Shown here in pieces: positions 24,042 to 38,000 of a stretch of 64,000 bases of DNA. A model generated the notes under the pieces. It searched no databases and was not told the DNA's origin. It saw only the letters and a list, made by a program, of their open reading frames with translations. The DNA is taken from the NCBI GenBank assembly GCA_025267735.1, contig CM046301.1, forward strand, positions 57,927,872 through 57,991,871. The letters run 5' to 3'. The translations under genes and the position numbers were made by a program. Every line of letters begins with the position of its first letter. The first letter of the stretch is position 1. This DNA comes from Mactra quadrangularis (Eukaryota; Mollusca; Bivalvia; Venerida; Mactridae).

Positions 24042-24682
24042 TACTATAAACAAAGAACAAAATAGGAAACAATCTTTAATATGTCTAAAAATCATTTCTG
24101 TTTATTCAAAAACTGATTCACTTAATCAAATTTGTCTATAGTACATCTCTTAGAAAATTGATTACTCTTTCTGTTGGTATAGTTTTTTTTTTTAATTTTA
24201 ACACTTTGTCTTATTGGTCTGTTTTTAGGTTCCCTTCACTATAGTCAATTTTTTTCGGGGTTTTTTCTCGCTCCGAAAATGTCCGATGTTTCTCGATCTT
24301 GGCCGATTTTAGTGACCGGAAACAGCCAGTTTGGCTGCTTAAGCGAGGTGACCACTAAAAGGGGATGGCTTTTTGGAGATTTATGCGCATTCATATTGAT
24401 AATCTTTAATCATCTTGTTTGGTATCAATCATTATTATCATAACCAAATCGGCATTATTACCAGTGTTAGCCTTATTTCTAAGCTTTGCACATCACTTTT
24501 AATGATTAAACATTACTCAAACATACTCAAACATTCGTAAAATTTATATTAAACCTTATTTCTTTAATAGACCTTGCATGATGAAATTTATTGAACTTAT
24601 CCAATCGCATAATAAAGATATTTTATTAAACCTTGCATTATAATGTTAGAAAGCAATTTACATTAGAAACAATATATTAAAT

Positions 24683-25246
24683 CCTCCAGGGTAAATTTTC
24701 ATGTACGTATCCTAATATATTTTCTTATCATTTTCCAAATATTGATATATTTTTTTTATATTTGTTTGTAAAAGTTTATTGCCTTATAAACATGTCCTCC
24801 TTGTTAGATTAACATGTATGTATTCTAATATATTTTCCTATTTTCCAAATAATGATATAACTGTTTATATGTTTGTAAATGTTGATTGCCTTATATACAT
24901 GTCCTCCTGGTTACATTTACATGTATGTATTCTAACATATTTTCCTATTTTTTCCAAATAATGATATAACTGTTTATATATGTTTGTAAATGTTGATTGC
25001 CTTATATACATGTCCTCCAGGTTAAATTTACACGCATGTATTCTTATATATGTTCCTATTTTTTCCAAAAAGTGATACATGTATAACTGATTATATATGT
25101 TTGTAAATGTTGATTGCCTTATATACATGTCCTCATTCATGTCCTCCTGGTTAAATTTGCATGCATGTATTCTAACATATTTTCCTATTTTTTCCTAATA
25201 ATGATATAACTGTTTATATATGTTTGTAAATGTTTATTGCCTTATA
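24683..25246. repeat. Tandem repeat, about five units of 107-123 bp
   Basis: Repeated landmark TTTGTAAATGTTGATTGCC at about 24765, 24872, 24983, 25100 and 25223, each followed by ACATGTCCTCC and CATGTATGTATTCTAA. Unit length grows from 107 to 123 bp through small indels. It lies in the first intron of gene B; frames across it are by-products. Confidence 0.8.
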
Positions 25247-25355
25247 AAGGGATCCATTCCCGTGACAATGTAGATTATATTTATATGTATTTATAATCAA
25301 AACTATGTACACGTTTCTTGAATAAAATAATGTTCTGTTCTGTTCTGTTCTGTTC
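25247..25355 (+). repeat. Retroposon-like 3' end with AATAAA and (TGTTC)n tail
   Basis: AATAAA at 25321-25326 is followed at once by five copies of TGTTC (25331-25355). A poly(A) signal plus a pentamer tail is usual for 3' ends of some non-LTR elements and their SINEs. The tandem block on its left may be part of the same element. Confidence 0.5.
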
Positions 25356-26003
25356 ATTAAAATATACTTTTTAAAGTTAAAATTTACCAATAAATTTTGA
25401 AATTGACAGCGCGTCACAAATACAGATAAATCAATACGATTGAAAACCAACCTACCAATTTGAGTTTTCTTACTGTCAAAACATGTTAATTATTTTAGGA
25501 GTTGTGCCCCTTTTTAACTTTTTAAAAATTATGCCTCTTTCCTATTTATATGAATTGTTTGTTGTTTTTTTGGGGGTTTTTTTTTGGGGGGGGGGGTTGA
25601 CAGATTCATTTCACTTAAAAGAGTAAGATAAACCCTGCCATGCGCAACACATTCGAAAAGTCTATCACGCACTCTCTGGACTGCTCTTGTTAAATTCTAT
25701 TAATTGATACTTAACACAATATTTTATAGATACAATTTCTGTACAAGTTTGATATTTTTACATAATTATAATCTCCATTTAATAAATAGATTCAGGGAAT
25801 CGTTCCTCCAGCACTCCAGTGCTTTGATTATAATAATCCATGGAATCGATGATATAAATGCTGACAGTCACCTCGAAACCTATGGGTGTTACCCATTTGG
25901 GCGACTCACCCAATCATTTCAGTTTGCATTGTATTTCCTGTTGTTTGTTGATCGAATGTTTTGTGATAGTAATAGTAGTTTTAAAATCATCATTTTGCAG
26001 ACA

Positions 26004-29000
26004 ATGGGACAGTCAGATTCTAAAGGCAAAACTGACAGCTCGAAAAAAAATCAAGTCACGCCGCAGGTTAGTAATTATTTGTTAGTATATGCCATTCGAT
26101 TTACCTTAAGCTAACACACTGCCACAAACTACATTTTTTGTATGCACATGTACTTATTTTTATATGCAGTAGAATCGTGCTCATTTCGATTTTTTATGTG
26201 TTTAAAAGCCTTTGGTAAGTACATTTTGATAAAATATTTAAACAAATGATATTTGGGCATTGTATACATTCTGTATTCATTGGAATCCCTTTGTTTAAAA
26301 TCAAAGCGCTTAAAGCACTGAATCAACAATTTATTGAAAGTCTCTCGTTATTAAGCCGTGGAGAAGGGTGCATTTTAGATTTGGTAGAGGCTAAGTTCTT
26401 TTGATAGGAGATTAGTTTATAATACATTTGCAAATCCGGAAGGTTTGCTTTTTTATTTGATTCCTTCTAAATTTTCAACCAATTATACCTAGATAAAGGA
26501 ATAATTCAAGCAAATTTTCATCCATATATCTTGATTAATTACGTTTAATTAATAAATTAATAGTAAAATAGCCAACTGAAAATTTCTTCTATCGTGGCAG
26601 AAGTCTTTATTTTTTACTTATCGATCTTTAAAAAAAAATCCATATTATTGCGTGTTGCATTATTATGATGCAAACTATTCATATATATCATGCTTTGTAC
26701 TATTATTAACATTGAAAGTGAAAGAATATTCATATGGTAAAACTTCAAAGTGAGCTTGCCAAATGCTTGGATGCTAAACGTATTTTATTGTGTTAAGACA
26801 AACTTTTTTGTTTGGTAAATATGCAGAATATTCTAAGAACACAACACAATACTAATGCTGGATCATATTCCAATAGGTTGCAGTACAAATCGGATAAGGT
26901 CCGGAACGGCAAGTGTAAACACTACACTGTATCAGGTGCAAACATTATCAAATTTAAATAAGATGACTACATGTGTATCTATTTGTTTTTGTATCGTCTC
27001 ATATAATTCAAACATTACGCGTAAATAGCAAACGTAGGCATTCGATACATTTGAAACGCTGGAATAAGCTGCAAATGCTTACCATTCTAAAAGCTATATA
27101 CTTGAACTTTAAATACTGTGTGAAAATAAGTTCAAGTATGAATACATCAGATTGTTTCGACGTTTCACTAGGTGTCAAACAAGGGGAACCACTCTATCCT
27201 CTACTTTTTATTCTTTTTTGTAATGACTTCAGAAATTGCATAGATTGTGAACACTTATCCATGGTCGATCTTACTAAACTATCAATGTTCATGTTACTGT
27301 TCACCGATGATGTTGTTTTATTATTAGTGAAATTAGACATTCGTAGCAAATTATCTTTATTTAACACTATGGTCGTACCGATTCTTACATATTCGCCCGA
27401 GGTGTGGGGGTTTGTGATTATAAAAAAAATGATCAACTTCATATTAAATTCTGCGAATACATTCTGAGTTTGTCAACAAACTCCGAATATGGCTGTTTAT
27501 AGAGTTTAGAGTGTTCCTTTTATCTGATTTTATTAAAGAACGAACCCTATCATATTGGACAAAAATAACGTCAAATAGACCTTCACCGATGTTAACGTTT
27601 TTAACGACAATCAAACGACACATCTTGTTGAGCATATAGAGTTAAAGCATTAATTGCTAATTTATGAAACTCAGAATTATGGAACTTTTATTAGGCCAAA
27701 AAATCAGAGATCAATACATACTACATTAGAGTTCGTCCCTAAAAGATTACAGTAAACTAAGCTACCATAGTCTGTATAAAACCTAGTTGTGCTTTGATAA
27801 ATATTTAGTTTTTATTAAAAACGATAATAAACGTATACTTTTATCTCGCATACGATTTAGTTCCCATAATCTTGAAATTAAAACTTCGTAGACATCATAA
27901 TATTAAAAGATCAAATCGTAGATGTAACATTTGCTTAAAATATAATACTGAATCTGAATACCACGTTTTGTTATGTTGCCCTATGTGCTCCCATTTAAGG
28001 TAAAAATACTTAAGAAATACATTCTGGCCAACTCTTCAAAAAATTCAAATTTAATGGCCTCACAGAAAAATAACACTATAGTAAAAATTAACATGATTGT
28101 TCTATACATGTACATGCTTTCAGTTCTTGACATTACAAAATTTACATAACAAAGTATTCTAACGTCATTTTTTCCTTAGTTTATATCGGTATAGCTAAAA
28201 TAACATGAGAACCTATTTTGTCTGTTGCCGAGTTACTGTATTGCATTTTTCCATTTCTAGGAATTGTTTGAACGCCATGGCAATGACCTAAAAGTCATCC
28301 AAGTCTTTGTCGATATAATGAATGCACAGAATAAAGTAAATGAGTTGCTGAAACCCCAAAATGGTAAATATAACACTTAAACGTTAACTGCTTGCTCCAA
28401 TGGCACGGATAATTACTTAATTTGTCAAAGCAGTTGTTTAAAAATTGATCTAGTATGTAATTCGAAGCTTTAAACACTTAATGAGGTGCATGTGCTATAA
28501 TAGTTAGTATGAAAATAAGATGTTGATAAGGAAAGATTTATTACTTTTTACATGTTACTATTTAAATTTTACAGTTAAAATACGTGCCAAGAAATATTCA
28601 CTTAGAGTTGCAAGGACCACAATATGTCGCCATAGCTATTTTCGTTTTGAGTTTAAATAACGTTACCTGATTATAATTTCAAAAGTTTCACTGCCACGTT
28701 ACATTTGTTTTTCAGCTAGACAAAATACATTTGGGGATGAATATAACAGAATATGGGAACATTGCGGTAGTGATAATTTTAATTTCTTGAAGAATTCGTT
28801 GGTAAGATTTTGTTTTTTTGCAATTTACCTATAAACAGCTACTCAAAGTAGAATTATTGAAGGCATGAGATACCTATTTAAAATACGATACATATTTCCT
28901 TATGCTTAAACGACTTAACTCAATTTGCTAAACGACATTCTTAAAAGTAAAATTAATCATTTTTGAGACCGCTTCCTAATCCCCTGTACTAAACTAGTAG

Positions 29001-32000
29001 CATAGTTTCTTCGAACCAACACGGAGATAGCTATACGATAATTACCAGCCCAACGTCGGAACCGCTCGGTTTTTAATCTCAACTTCTCAGACTTTAATGT
29101 TTGTTATGTTTCGTGAAAATCGACGCCTGGTACTATTTTATATAGTTATATATGTGGTGTGGTGTGGTGTGGTGGCGTGGCGTGGCGTGGCGTGGCGTGG
29201 CGTGGAGGCTGTATGTGCCATGCTAAACTTTACGTAGCTACTCTATTTTATGCTATGTTATGTATGAACAATAAAACAATGTACTAGTCACAACAGTTAA
29301 GCGTAAACTCTAACTTGTGATCCATACACATAAGTTAACTTGATTGTCCTTAATACTACTTTTGATTAAAAATAAGGTTATCTGTTTTAGGACTCTGTTT
29401 CACATTATTTTGATTTCTACATCATGTATGACACGTATTTTCAAAATACATGCGTCGATATTCACGTATCTTTTCAGACGACCCATTTCGGTCCATTAAC
29501 ACGCGCTCAGCAAAGTTTTGAGGAAATAAAGTACTTAGGTACTGCTATAGGGAAATCAACTCTCTCATTTGATTGTATGGAACTCAGTAAACAACTTTCA
29601 CGTACTGGCAGTTCATATTCAGCTCCAAGCAACTGCGGAAGAAAAACACAGGACATTTTAAATGAAATATATGAAGATATCGCTAAAGTTAACAACGCCA
29701 ATTCAAAACACACGGCGACAGAGTCAGGTGACAGCAGTTCAGATGACTTTTTTACAATTGATACTACTTTAAATGACTTAGCAGAGCTTAAAGAATCGAA
29801 TAGTCAACTTCGTGAATACATTTCGAAGTATGAGGAAAAAGATAAACAGTTGTCGGAAAAGGCACAGAAACTTGAACAACTAATGTCTGAATTCGATAAG
29901 TCAAAAGAACATGTACATTTAGGTAAGGCTATTAATAAAATACATACTTTTTGCTCTTTTATCGATAACACAAATCACATTAACGACGGCAAACAGAATA
30001 AGATATACGGCAAACCCATAACTTGCATAATACAATCTCTAATGGCACTGGAATTGTATTTTACATTGTTTTTGTGCGCGGATGTTTGGACCCGATAATG
30101 ATTGTGCACTTTACTTGCTTTACGTGTTTAGCCTTTACAAGGAATACTCAGCTTCTCCCATACATGTTCATAAAGACGTCAACATTTTGTAGTAAAAATT
30201 TAATGTAAAATGTCCACACACGAGTCAAGGCTTGTTTCATAAAAATCTCATTATTGTAAAAACTTCGACTTTGACGCAGCAGTGGCCGTAGCACTTGTGT
30301 TTATTTTGGACAATAAACCGCCTGAGCATCTACGAAAATGGTTGGCTGACTGGATTTTGGAACGATGTACGGCCTCGCCAATCTCCTCAGAGACGTTTGT
30401 CTGAAAAAACCAGTAAATTTCCGTAATTTCCTTAGGGTTGACAAAATGTAAACGACTTTTTTAACGTATATGGGAATCTTTACGTGAAAAATGATGAGAT
30501 GCCCATACACTCACTATTGTTTATAATAAAGTCAGGTATGTCAAAATAATACTAAGGACAATTGTACGATATTAACAATATGGTCTTTCATATTTGTTAA
30601 ACTCAAGTTTTTCATTATTCATATGGTCTCTGCTATGCAGACTTACTAGTTTGTCTAGATTTAATCAATCTTAGGTTTACCTGATATCAATAATTGAATG
30701 GCACTCTCTAGCATCCAGTTCAATGACTAAATCTCTCTCAATACATGAAGTTGCGACAGTTGTAGATCACTGAGGCTAACTTATTAAGGCAGAATTCCCA
30801 TAATAGCTGCTTTCAAACTTCGGGCGATGTCGAATCATGTCGACAAATTACGTAAGCGGTTTTCGTCGGTGTCGTTATAAATCGATGAAGATCGGGCTGT
30901 GATCCTGATGATAAAGAAAGTAGCAAAAAGCTAATTCCTTGATATGTGTATTATGGGTATTCTACCTTAAATAAGTTATTTGATTTTGTCAGTATATTAT
31001 AATATTAGTGTTTATCTCTATTTTTCAATTGAACAATAACAGATCAAACATCGCATCAGACATTGGCAGACATTCATACAGGGGAAAAAGACGGTACATG
31101 TGGAGTATCTGAAGCTCACAACATTGATATTCTTCATCCACTTACAAAATTATGCTCTTCAGATAAAATCTTGAACGATAACATGGTACATTTACATATT
31201 ATTTCATAGAAATATAGTGCGTGTTATTGTGGTTTTTTACGTAGTAAAGATATATAGCTGTAAAAACAAACAAAATCTATAATTAAAGCCCCTTTACTAA
31301 ATAGAACGCTGATAATTGTCAAGTATCATGCTTTTGCTTAAAACTCATGCAAACATTCAATGAATGTATAAAACGCTTATAAGATACAAAAAACACAAGT
31401 ATTTGCTCCAGAATTTATACTAATATTATTTTGAAATTAGCGATAAAACCCAACGTAATGACTGTACGGAAAATCACGGAACTCAACGAACTAGATCGGA
31501 ACATCCCGTCGTGGATAAAAATAACTACAACTTCAAATCTTAAGTCAACAAATCTTATGCTTTGATAAATACACGTTTTGTATAGTTAAGTAAGGGATAT
31601 ACCACGAGAGCTGTACAATATGTTAGATATTGGATAGCTGAGGCGCGTTAGCGCCGAAGCGTATCCAATGTCTAACATATTGGGCAGCTCGAGGGGTATA
31701 TCTTACTTAAACCACAGCTTACCTACAGATTATTATTATTATGATACAAACTCAATTATAATTTACACCTATACAAATAACGATTTAAAAATTATACTTT
31801 TAAATCATTTATTTATAGAATTTAAATAAATATAGAAACTATTTATTGTTTCCCGTATGGTGCCCCTTAAGTCCGACAATTTAATGAATTTTCTGTTCGC
31901 GAGATTTTCGTGCAGATCTTTTCACATGTAAACTTTTGTGTAGTTATGACTGTAGTTTTTCATTTCGTTTCTGTTCTTCATTTAGTCGGGTACATTATAC

Positions 32001-35000
32001 AAGTGTAACAATTTTTGATAGATCTAATTGATCACTGGAATTAAAGTGTATTTTTCTCATGGATAAACTTCGGAAATCTTTCTGTTGGATATATATTCAT
32101 TACAACGCTTGACATGCATAGAAAACGTGGATTATCAACTGATTCCAGTCATGTCTAAGAAGCGATGTCAGTCACAGCCTGAAAAACAATGCTGATTTAT
32201 TGTAAGCTTGATAAGAAGCTTATATTGGAGCAACAGGTTATTGGTAAGTTTATATTTGAAAAATATATTATGTAAACAATGGTCACATGGAGACCTGAAC
32301 CTGAGCCCCGTGTGCACCAAATACCCCGTAAAAATGTTTCACTGACAAAACGTTCCAAGTCCCAGTTAATGATATATGTATATTACATACATCTTTCGTA
32401 AGCATAATGTCTGCCCTTCTTTTTACATTCTAATCTATAGTCGCTTCAAGGCTCAAACCTATGATTATTTGATCACGGAGAGAGGCCGTTGTGCATAAGA
32501 TCTGATTTTTAACTAAAATCTGTACCTTTTGTATTTGATATTGTCTATTGGTCATATTTTTCAAATAAATATAGTTCTAGCGATGTTTCTATATCATTTT
32601 GGTTACACTGAGTGTTAATGAAATATTTTCAAAGTTTATATATGTTGCCCAGTGCATGAATATATTATTTCTGTTGTAATATTGCCTGTGCCATTGCTCA
32701 ATAAAACACTCACTGGACGCCAAGGTCACAGCATGCTAAATGCACAGTCACTTTTATTTAAAATAAATCTTCTTTACGTTGATGACGAATGACATGTTCC
32801 GTTCTGCAACTAATTCTAAAGAACGCTCTTTTATTTTTATCTTATTAACCTTACGCAAGAAATGGTTAACCGTTTTTGGCAGAGTATGAGTTAAAATGTG
32901 CTTAAAATCTACTTTGGGTCTTGGTATTTGCTATACTTAAACATATCTTTTTTTTTTCATTTTCAGAACGACAGTGCCACGTCGACTAAATGTGAACAGG
33001 AATAACATTATTATTATTAACGTCTTCATTTCGAAGGAGAATGAGTACAGAATTTACAATTTTGATTTTATTTGTCAATTTTTGGTCTATAAATGAATCA
33101 ATAAATAACTTCACTCGTTCGTTTGGTTTTTTCATTGAACAGGTAATCGTTCACTATTAAGGTTATGCGTACATTATCTGATGTGTTGGACAATATCTAG
33201 CGTGTAGTACAATATTAGACTTACACGTTAGATATTGTCCTAACACATCAGATATTGGACGAGTAATCTTAATATTGGACGGCTACCTGTACATTATTAG
33301 ATATACGGTACTGTGAATACAATGGAATGACGTCACAGCTGTGGTTTAATTTCGTGCTTAAGCCAATTAAAACTCACGAAATCATGTAAATAGTTTTATA
33401 CATGAACATATACTGACGGGAAAAAGAAAAGAACCCATTAAGTCTTACGTTTTACAAAAACGTTTCCTTATTTATTCTTAATCACGAAAATTATGTACCT
33501 AGTAGAAATGAGGCGTTTCTTTTTAGCATCAGTTTAGATGTTTGCGTACTCAAAATTTGCATGCACTGATTTCTTGAGTAAATCATTGGAAAAACGATAT
33601 GACCTATCCAACACTTTACAATTTTGTGTAAATTTTATCGAACACCTTTTAAGCAACTTGATTGGCTGAGAGGATATCTCCGTAATCTAATTTGCATGTT
33701 ATAAAAGTACCCTACTTTTATAAGAAATTGATATTCTGAATAACTTGACCCCTAAAAGGGAACCCGCTAGAGAGAGTTATTATAATCCAAAGGCAGTTAT
33801 ATTCTATTGTCTTTTTGATGGTTTTACTTGTTTTTAAATAGATGATAAAGATTTTGGCTTCGTTTAGTGGCTTTAAATTCACGAAAGAATGTGGTATATA
33901 TACTTAACGAAACTCTTAAGTACCCCGATTTCAACATTGTAGGAAAAGTTTATTTTTCAACATTTGAGTCCGATCGATGATGGAAATCTGTACAAGACCA
34001 TACTGTTGTCAGCTCGCATTGTTTTATGCTACTTTATCGATGCAAAACAGGTTTCGTCGTCAATGCGTTGATATGAGAAGATTTCTTATTGCTTTGATTT
34101 AACAGAAATTTAGCTATTAAAAAGCCTATCGTGCACCCCCTTGCAAAGACATATGGCAATTTATCGTTATTAAAGCGTCTTTCGAGTCATTTCTTGATTT
34201 TTCATTGTGTATATCAACACATTAACGATTTTCACCAAAACTGACCACTTGGATTTTTTGCACGAGAATCACGTGCCCATTTCCGCTTTTCATCAGCATA
34301 AGCACGACAAAACCAATTTTGCATCAATTTAGAAGAATGAAAACCATGCAAGTAGACGAAAGTATAGTCCTATACAACTTTCCATTAACGATCGGCCATA
34401 AATGTTGGAAAATAAAATTTTCCAACAACATTGAAATGGGGGTACTTAGGAGTTTCATTAAGTATAGTTTTGCCGTGTCACAATTGAAAAAAGATAATCC
34501 GACCAGGAAGTAATCCGATAACTTTACCGTTTCATGTAATGTTCTAAAGGGTAAAGTTTAAATAAAGTCAAATCAAAAATACTACACAACTTATTTTGAT
34601 TTTGTTATTTCGTGAATACTTCAAGTGTTTGTCCTTCATATTAACGTTATAACGAACGTTAAAGATTGTAATCTGACATGTAAAAGATAATATTTTGGTA
34701 CGTATTTTGTCGTCTACTATTGTACACGATTTTGCCATTGTCATTTATGACATTTATCACTCAATATACTCTTGCTGCCAAAGATAAGCACCAGGTGTTT
34801 ACCATCTTAAACATGAAATTATGGAATAAAACCCATGCAATATTGATAGGTACCCGTGTTGTTTATTTTTAATATAAAATTGTATTTCCAAGTTCCAAGA
34901 CACATAGACATTTGCTAAAAACAAACATGTGATATATATTCATGCATGTGTATAAAACAAAACTTCAGCCATTAAGTTGGTCTTTACACAAATAATAGTA

Positions 35001-38000
35001 ATTACATTTCAATAATGATGCCCATATTGTTAAATTTACATAACCTTTTCTTTACATCAAAGATGCACATCATATATGAAAGATGTTTGTCTTTACATTT
35101 TTTAACACTTATGTTTTACTAAGACTTCTGGTTTTTTTTACCTTTTAGAAATTGTTTGAAAGCTATCGCAGTAATCTTCATATGATGTTTGATACAATAG
35201 CTACACAAAGGAAAACTATTGATTCATATAAAACTCAAAAAGGTAATTAAATATGGTCTCATTTAATACATGGTTCATGTTTATAAATGACGAGGCAGTG
35301 AACTGTAGTCTATTCAATTACCCATAACGTTCCAAAACGTTCCGTAACGATACATTCGGAACTTCTCGGCTATTTGCTGCGAATAATCTTGGACATGTTT
35401 AGACGCTATTTTGAAACTACCGGTGTTGAAGGAAACAAATATACGATAGTTTAGTGATGTTTCGTTTTTAGTCCGTAAATTTTCAAACATCACTCATTGC
35501 CTTAAGGATCGTATATTTGTTTATTAGATTAGATTATTCGCAGTGAATGGCCGAGGAGTTCCGAATGTATCGTTACAGAACGTTTTGGAACGTTTAGGGT
35601 AATTAAACAGGCTACTGTCATTCGGAACATCCTCGGCCATTCGCTACGAATAACCTCGGACATATTTAGGCGCCATTTTGAAACTATGTAAACAAGTGCG
35701 CGATAGTTTAGGCGATGACTGAAGTTTCGTTTAAGTGCGTAAATTTGAAATTACTCATTTCAATCGTACCGATGAACAATATTTGGTTCAATTTAAAACA
35801 AATAAATATGTTTAGACAAAGATCTGTGTGTATACTACAAGAACTATTTTGTGTAACCGTTACGTGCTTCGCCTCGCGTAGGTAGTAAAATCACCAAATC
35901 CAGTGATGATCCCCAACGAATCCTTCCGAGATTATTCATTCATGAAAGGTCGAGGCTACTGTTGTACTCTACGTTTCAAAAATCGCACATTCTCGTGGCG
36001 ATAAAATCGTTCACTCGTGCAACTTTCGTTTATCGATCCTCAGAAACAATTTACAATTCAAACTAAGACAAGAACGTGATTCATGAACAATTCATGACAC
36101 ATTTCTTTGTTTATACATAATTGTGTTATACATATTCTATACAAAACAGAGGTATAATCAAGTCATCAAGGTTAGACCATTAATTATTTAATCCTTACTC
36201 ATTCTTGATAACATAAACATGTATCTTGCTGTATTTGGTCTATGAACAGTCATATTTTACGTATCAGAACATAGTATTTTGTTGAACCTCATTTTTCACA
36301 ACCCGTGTTTTTCACAACTTGTGAAAAACGCGTACGCAATTTTCACAAGTTGTGAAAATTGCGTACGCGTTTTTCACAAATGAGCAATGTGAAAATTACG
36401 TTAGACATATTTTTCGATTTTTAATCCTAACGCAATTTTCACGACATGAGTCAATATCAAAGTAAATTTAAAAGTATATTATGATAAACAAAATTAATTT
36501 TTCAGTTTTTTTAATATATCATTTTGATGGTTAATGTCGCACATGGAAGCAAGATGTCGCAATCACCCAAGGTCTTCCACCAGCCAGATTTGTGCCTTAT
36601 TTAACCACCTTTACGTGCAAGCAACCACTTACGCGCATAGAGAAACCATCTTATGGTACATAGTAAGCACACATGCCCCATGGTACTGTTAAAATGTTCG
36701 TATTAACAAGATTCGCATCCAAAACGACCGCCTCGAGATCCATAGCAGCTGCTCAAGCACACTCTCATTGCAACATTTTCATTGCCCATAGTAATTACGT
36801 TAATGTTTCTAGCAAACATTTAGGTCCTAGCATCCTATGTTACGGTCCCTAGAAACAGCACAAATATCCATGGTAACATTTATGTCCATAGCAACTTCTA
36901 TCTAGCTTTAGTCGTTTAAGTTCAAACTAGCGACTCTTGGGGCATGAAGCACATAACCCATTATCCACCCTGACACTAATATTTATATACATGTATTATG
37001 CATAGCTGGCAACATGAAGATTCTAAATTATTTCATATTTTGGTAAGATATACAGTTGGTAAAACAGGTTTACATGTTGGGAAGATGCATGAATATTAAA
37101 CTTAAATAAATATGGTTATACATGTAGCTAATACAATTGATATATAAAAGTAAAGGACATCGATTCTTTTTAAACTTTTGATAATTGTGATTCATATTTT
37201 GTGAATTGTTACACAGTGGTCAATTTCAGAGGTGCAGATTTAATTGTCAGATTTTTTACCGTCGCTCAATATTGGAATTCGTAACAAAATTGCTGAGAAA
37301 GGGTGCCGATAAAACCTCGAGGCCGACAACATATTCCGGTATTGAGAAAGTTTGCCATGTTGATCCTCGTTTTTCACAAACGTGCTCTTCATAGGTTGTG
37401 ATAAACGCGTTCTGTGAAAAATGAGGTTCAAACGTTGAACCTCATTTTTCACACACCGTGTTTTTCACAACCTGTAAAAATTACGCTCGTGATTTTTTTT
37501 CAACGTTTGTCCTTTTTGTGATAAAACCCCGAATTGTAACAATTATTTATAATAAACGGGTTGATAAGTTCAACCACTTTTTAAATACTCATTTTTCAAT
37601 ATAATATGACAACTTGTTTTTCTGACGAAATCTTCAAATTTATATGACGAATGCAAGTAATTTGTCTATTTGAACATTATTGTTTGCTTGTTAAACATTA
37701 TTTTCTTTCCTTACCAATAATTCAAAGTATCATACTATATTTTATGATAAAATTAATATAACTAGACATTTTATTACATTTCGGGATTTGATTACAAATT
37801 GCGTTTGTATGTTCAATTACTTTTGTAATAACCCGTTTTGTAATAATTAAAACAATTCGGCCTTTTATTACAAAACGGGTTGTAACAAACTTTAAACCTC
37901 GTTTTTCACAAAAAATCTTTTTGCAAGTGTGGTTCTTACACCCACTGGGTCTCGTGTTTATCTGTAAATACTTTTCATGTTGTTTTCATGTTTGTAATAT

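Noticed and set aside
24779..25140. Short frames encoding repeats such as MYIRQSTFTNI
   Set aside because: Translations of the 107-123 bp tandem repeat, present on both strands; no evidence of selection on the frame.
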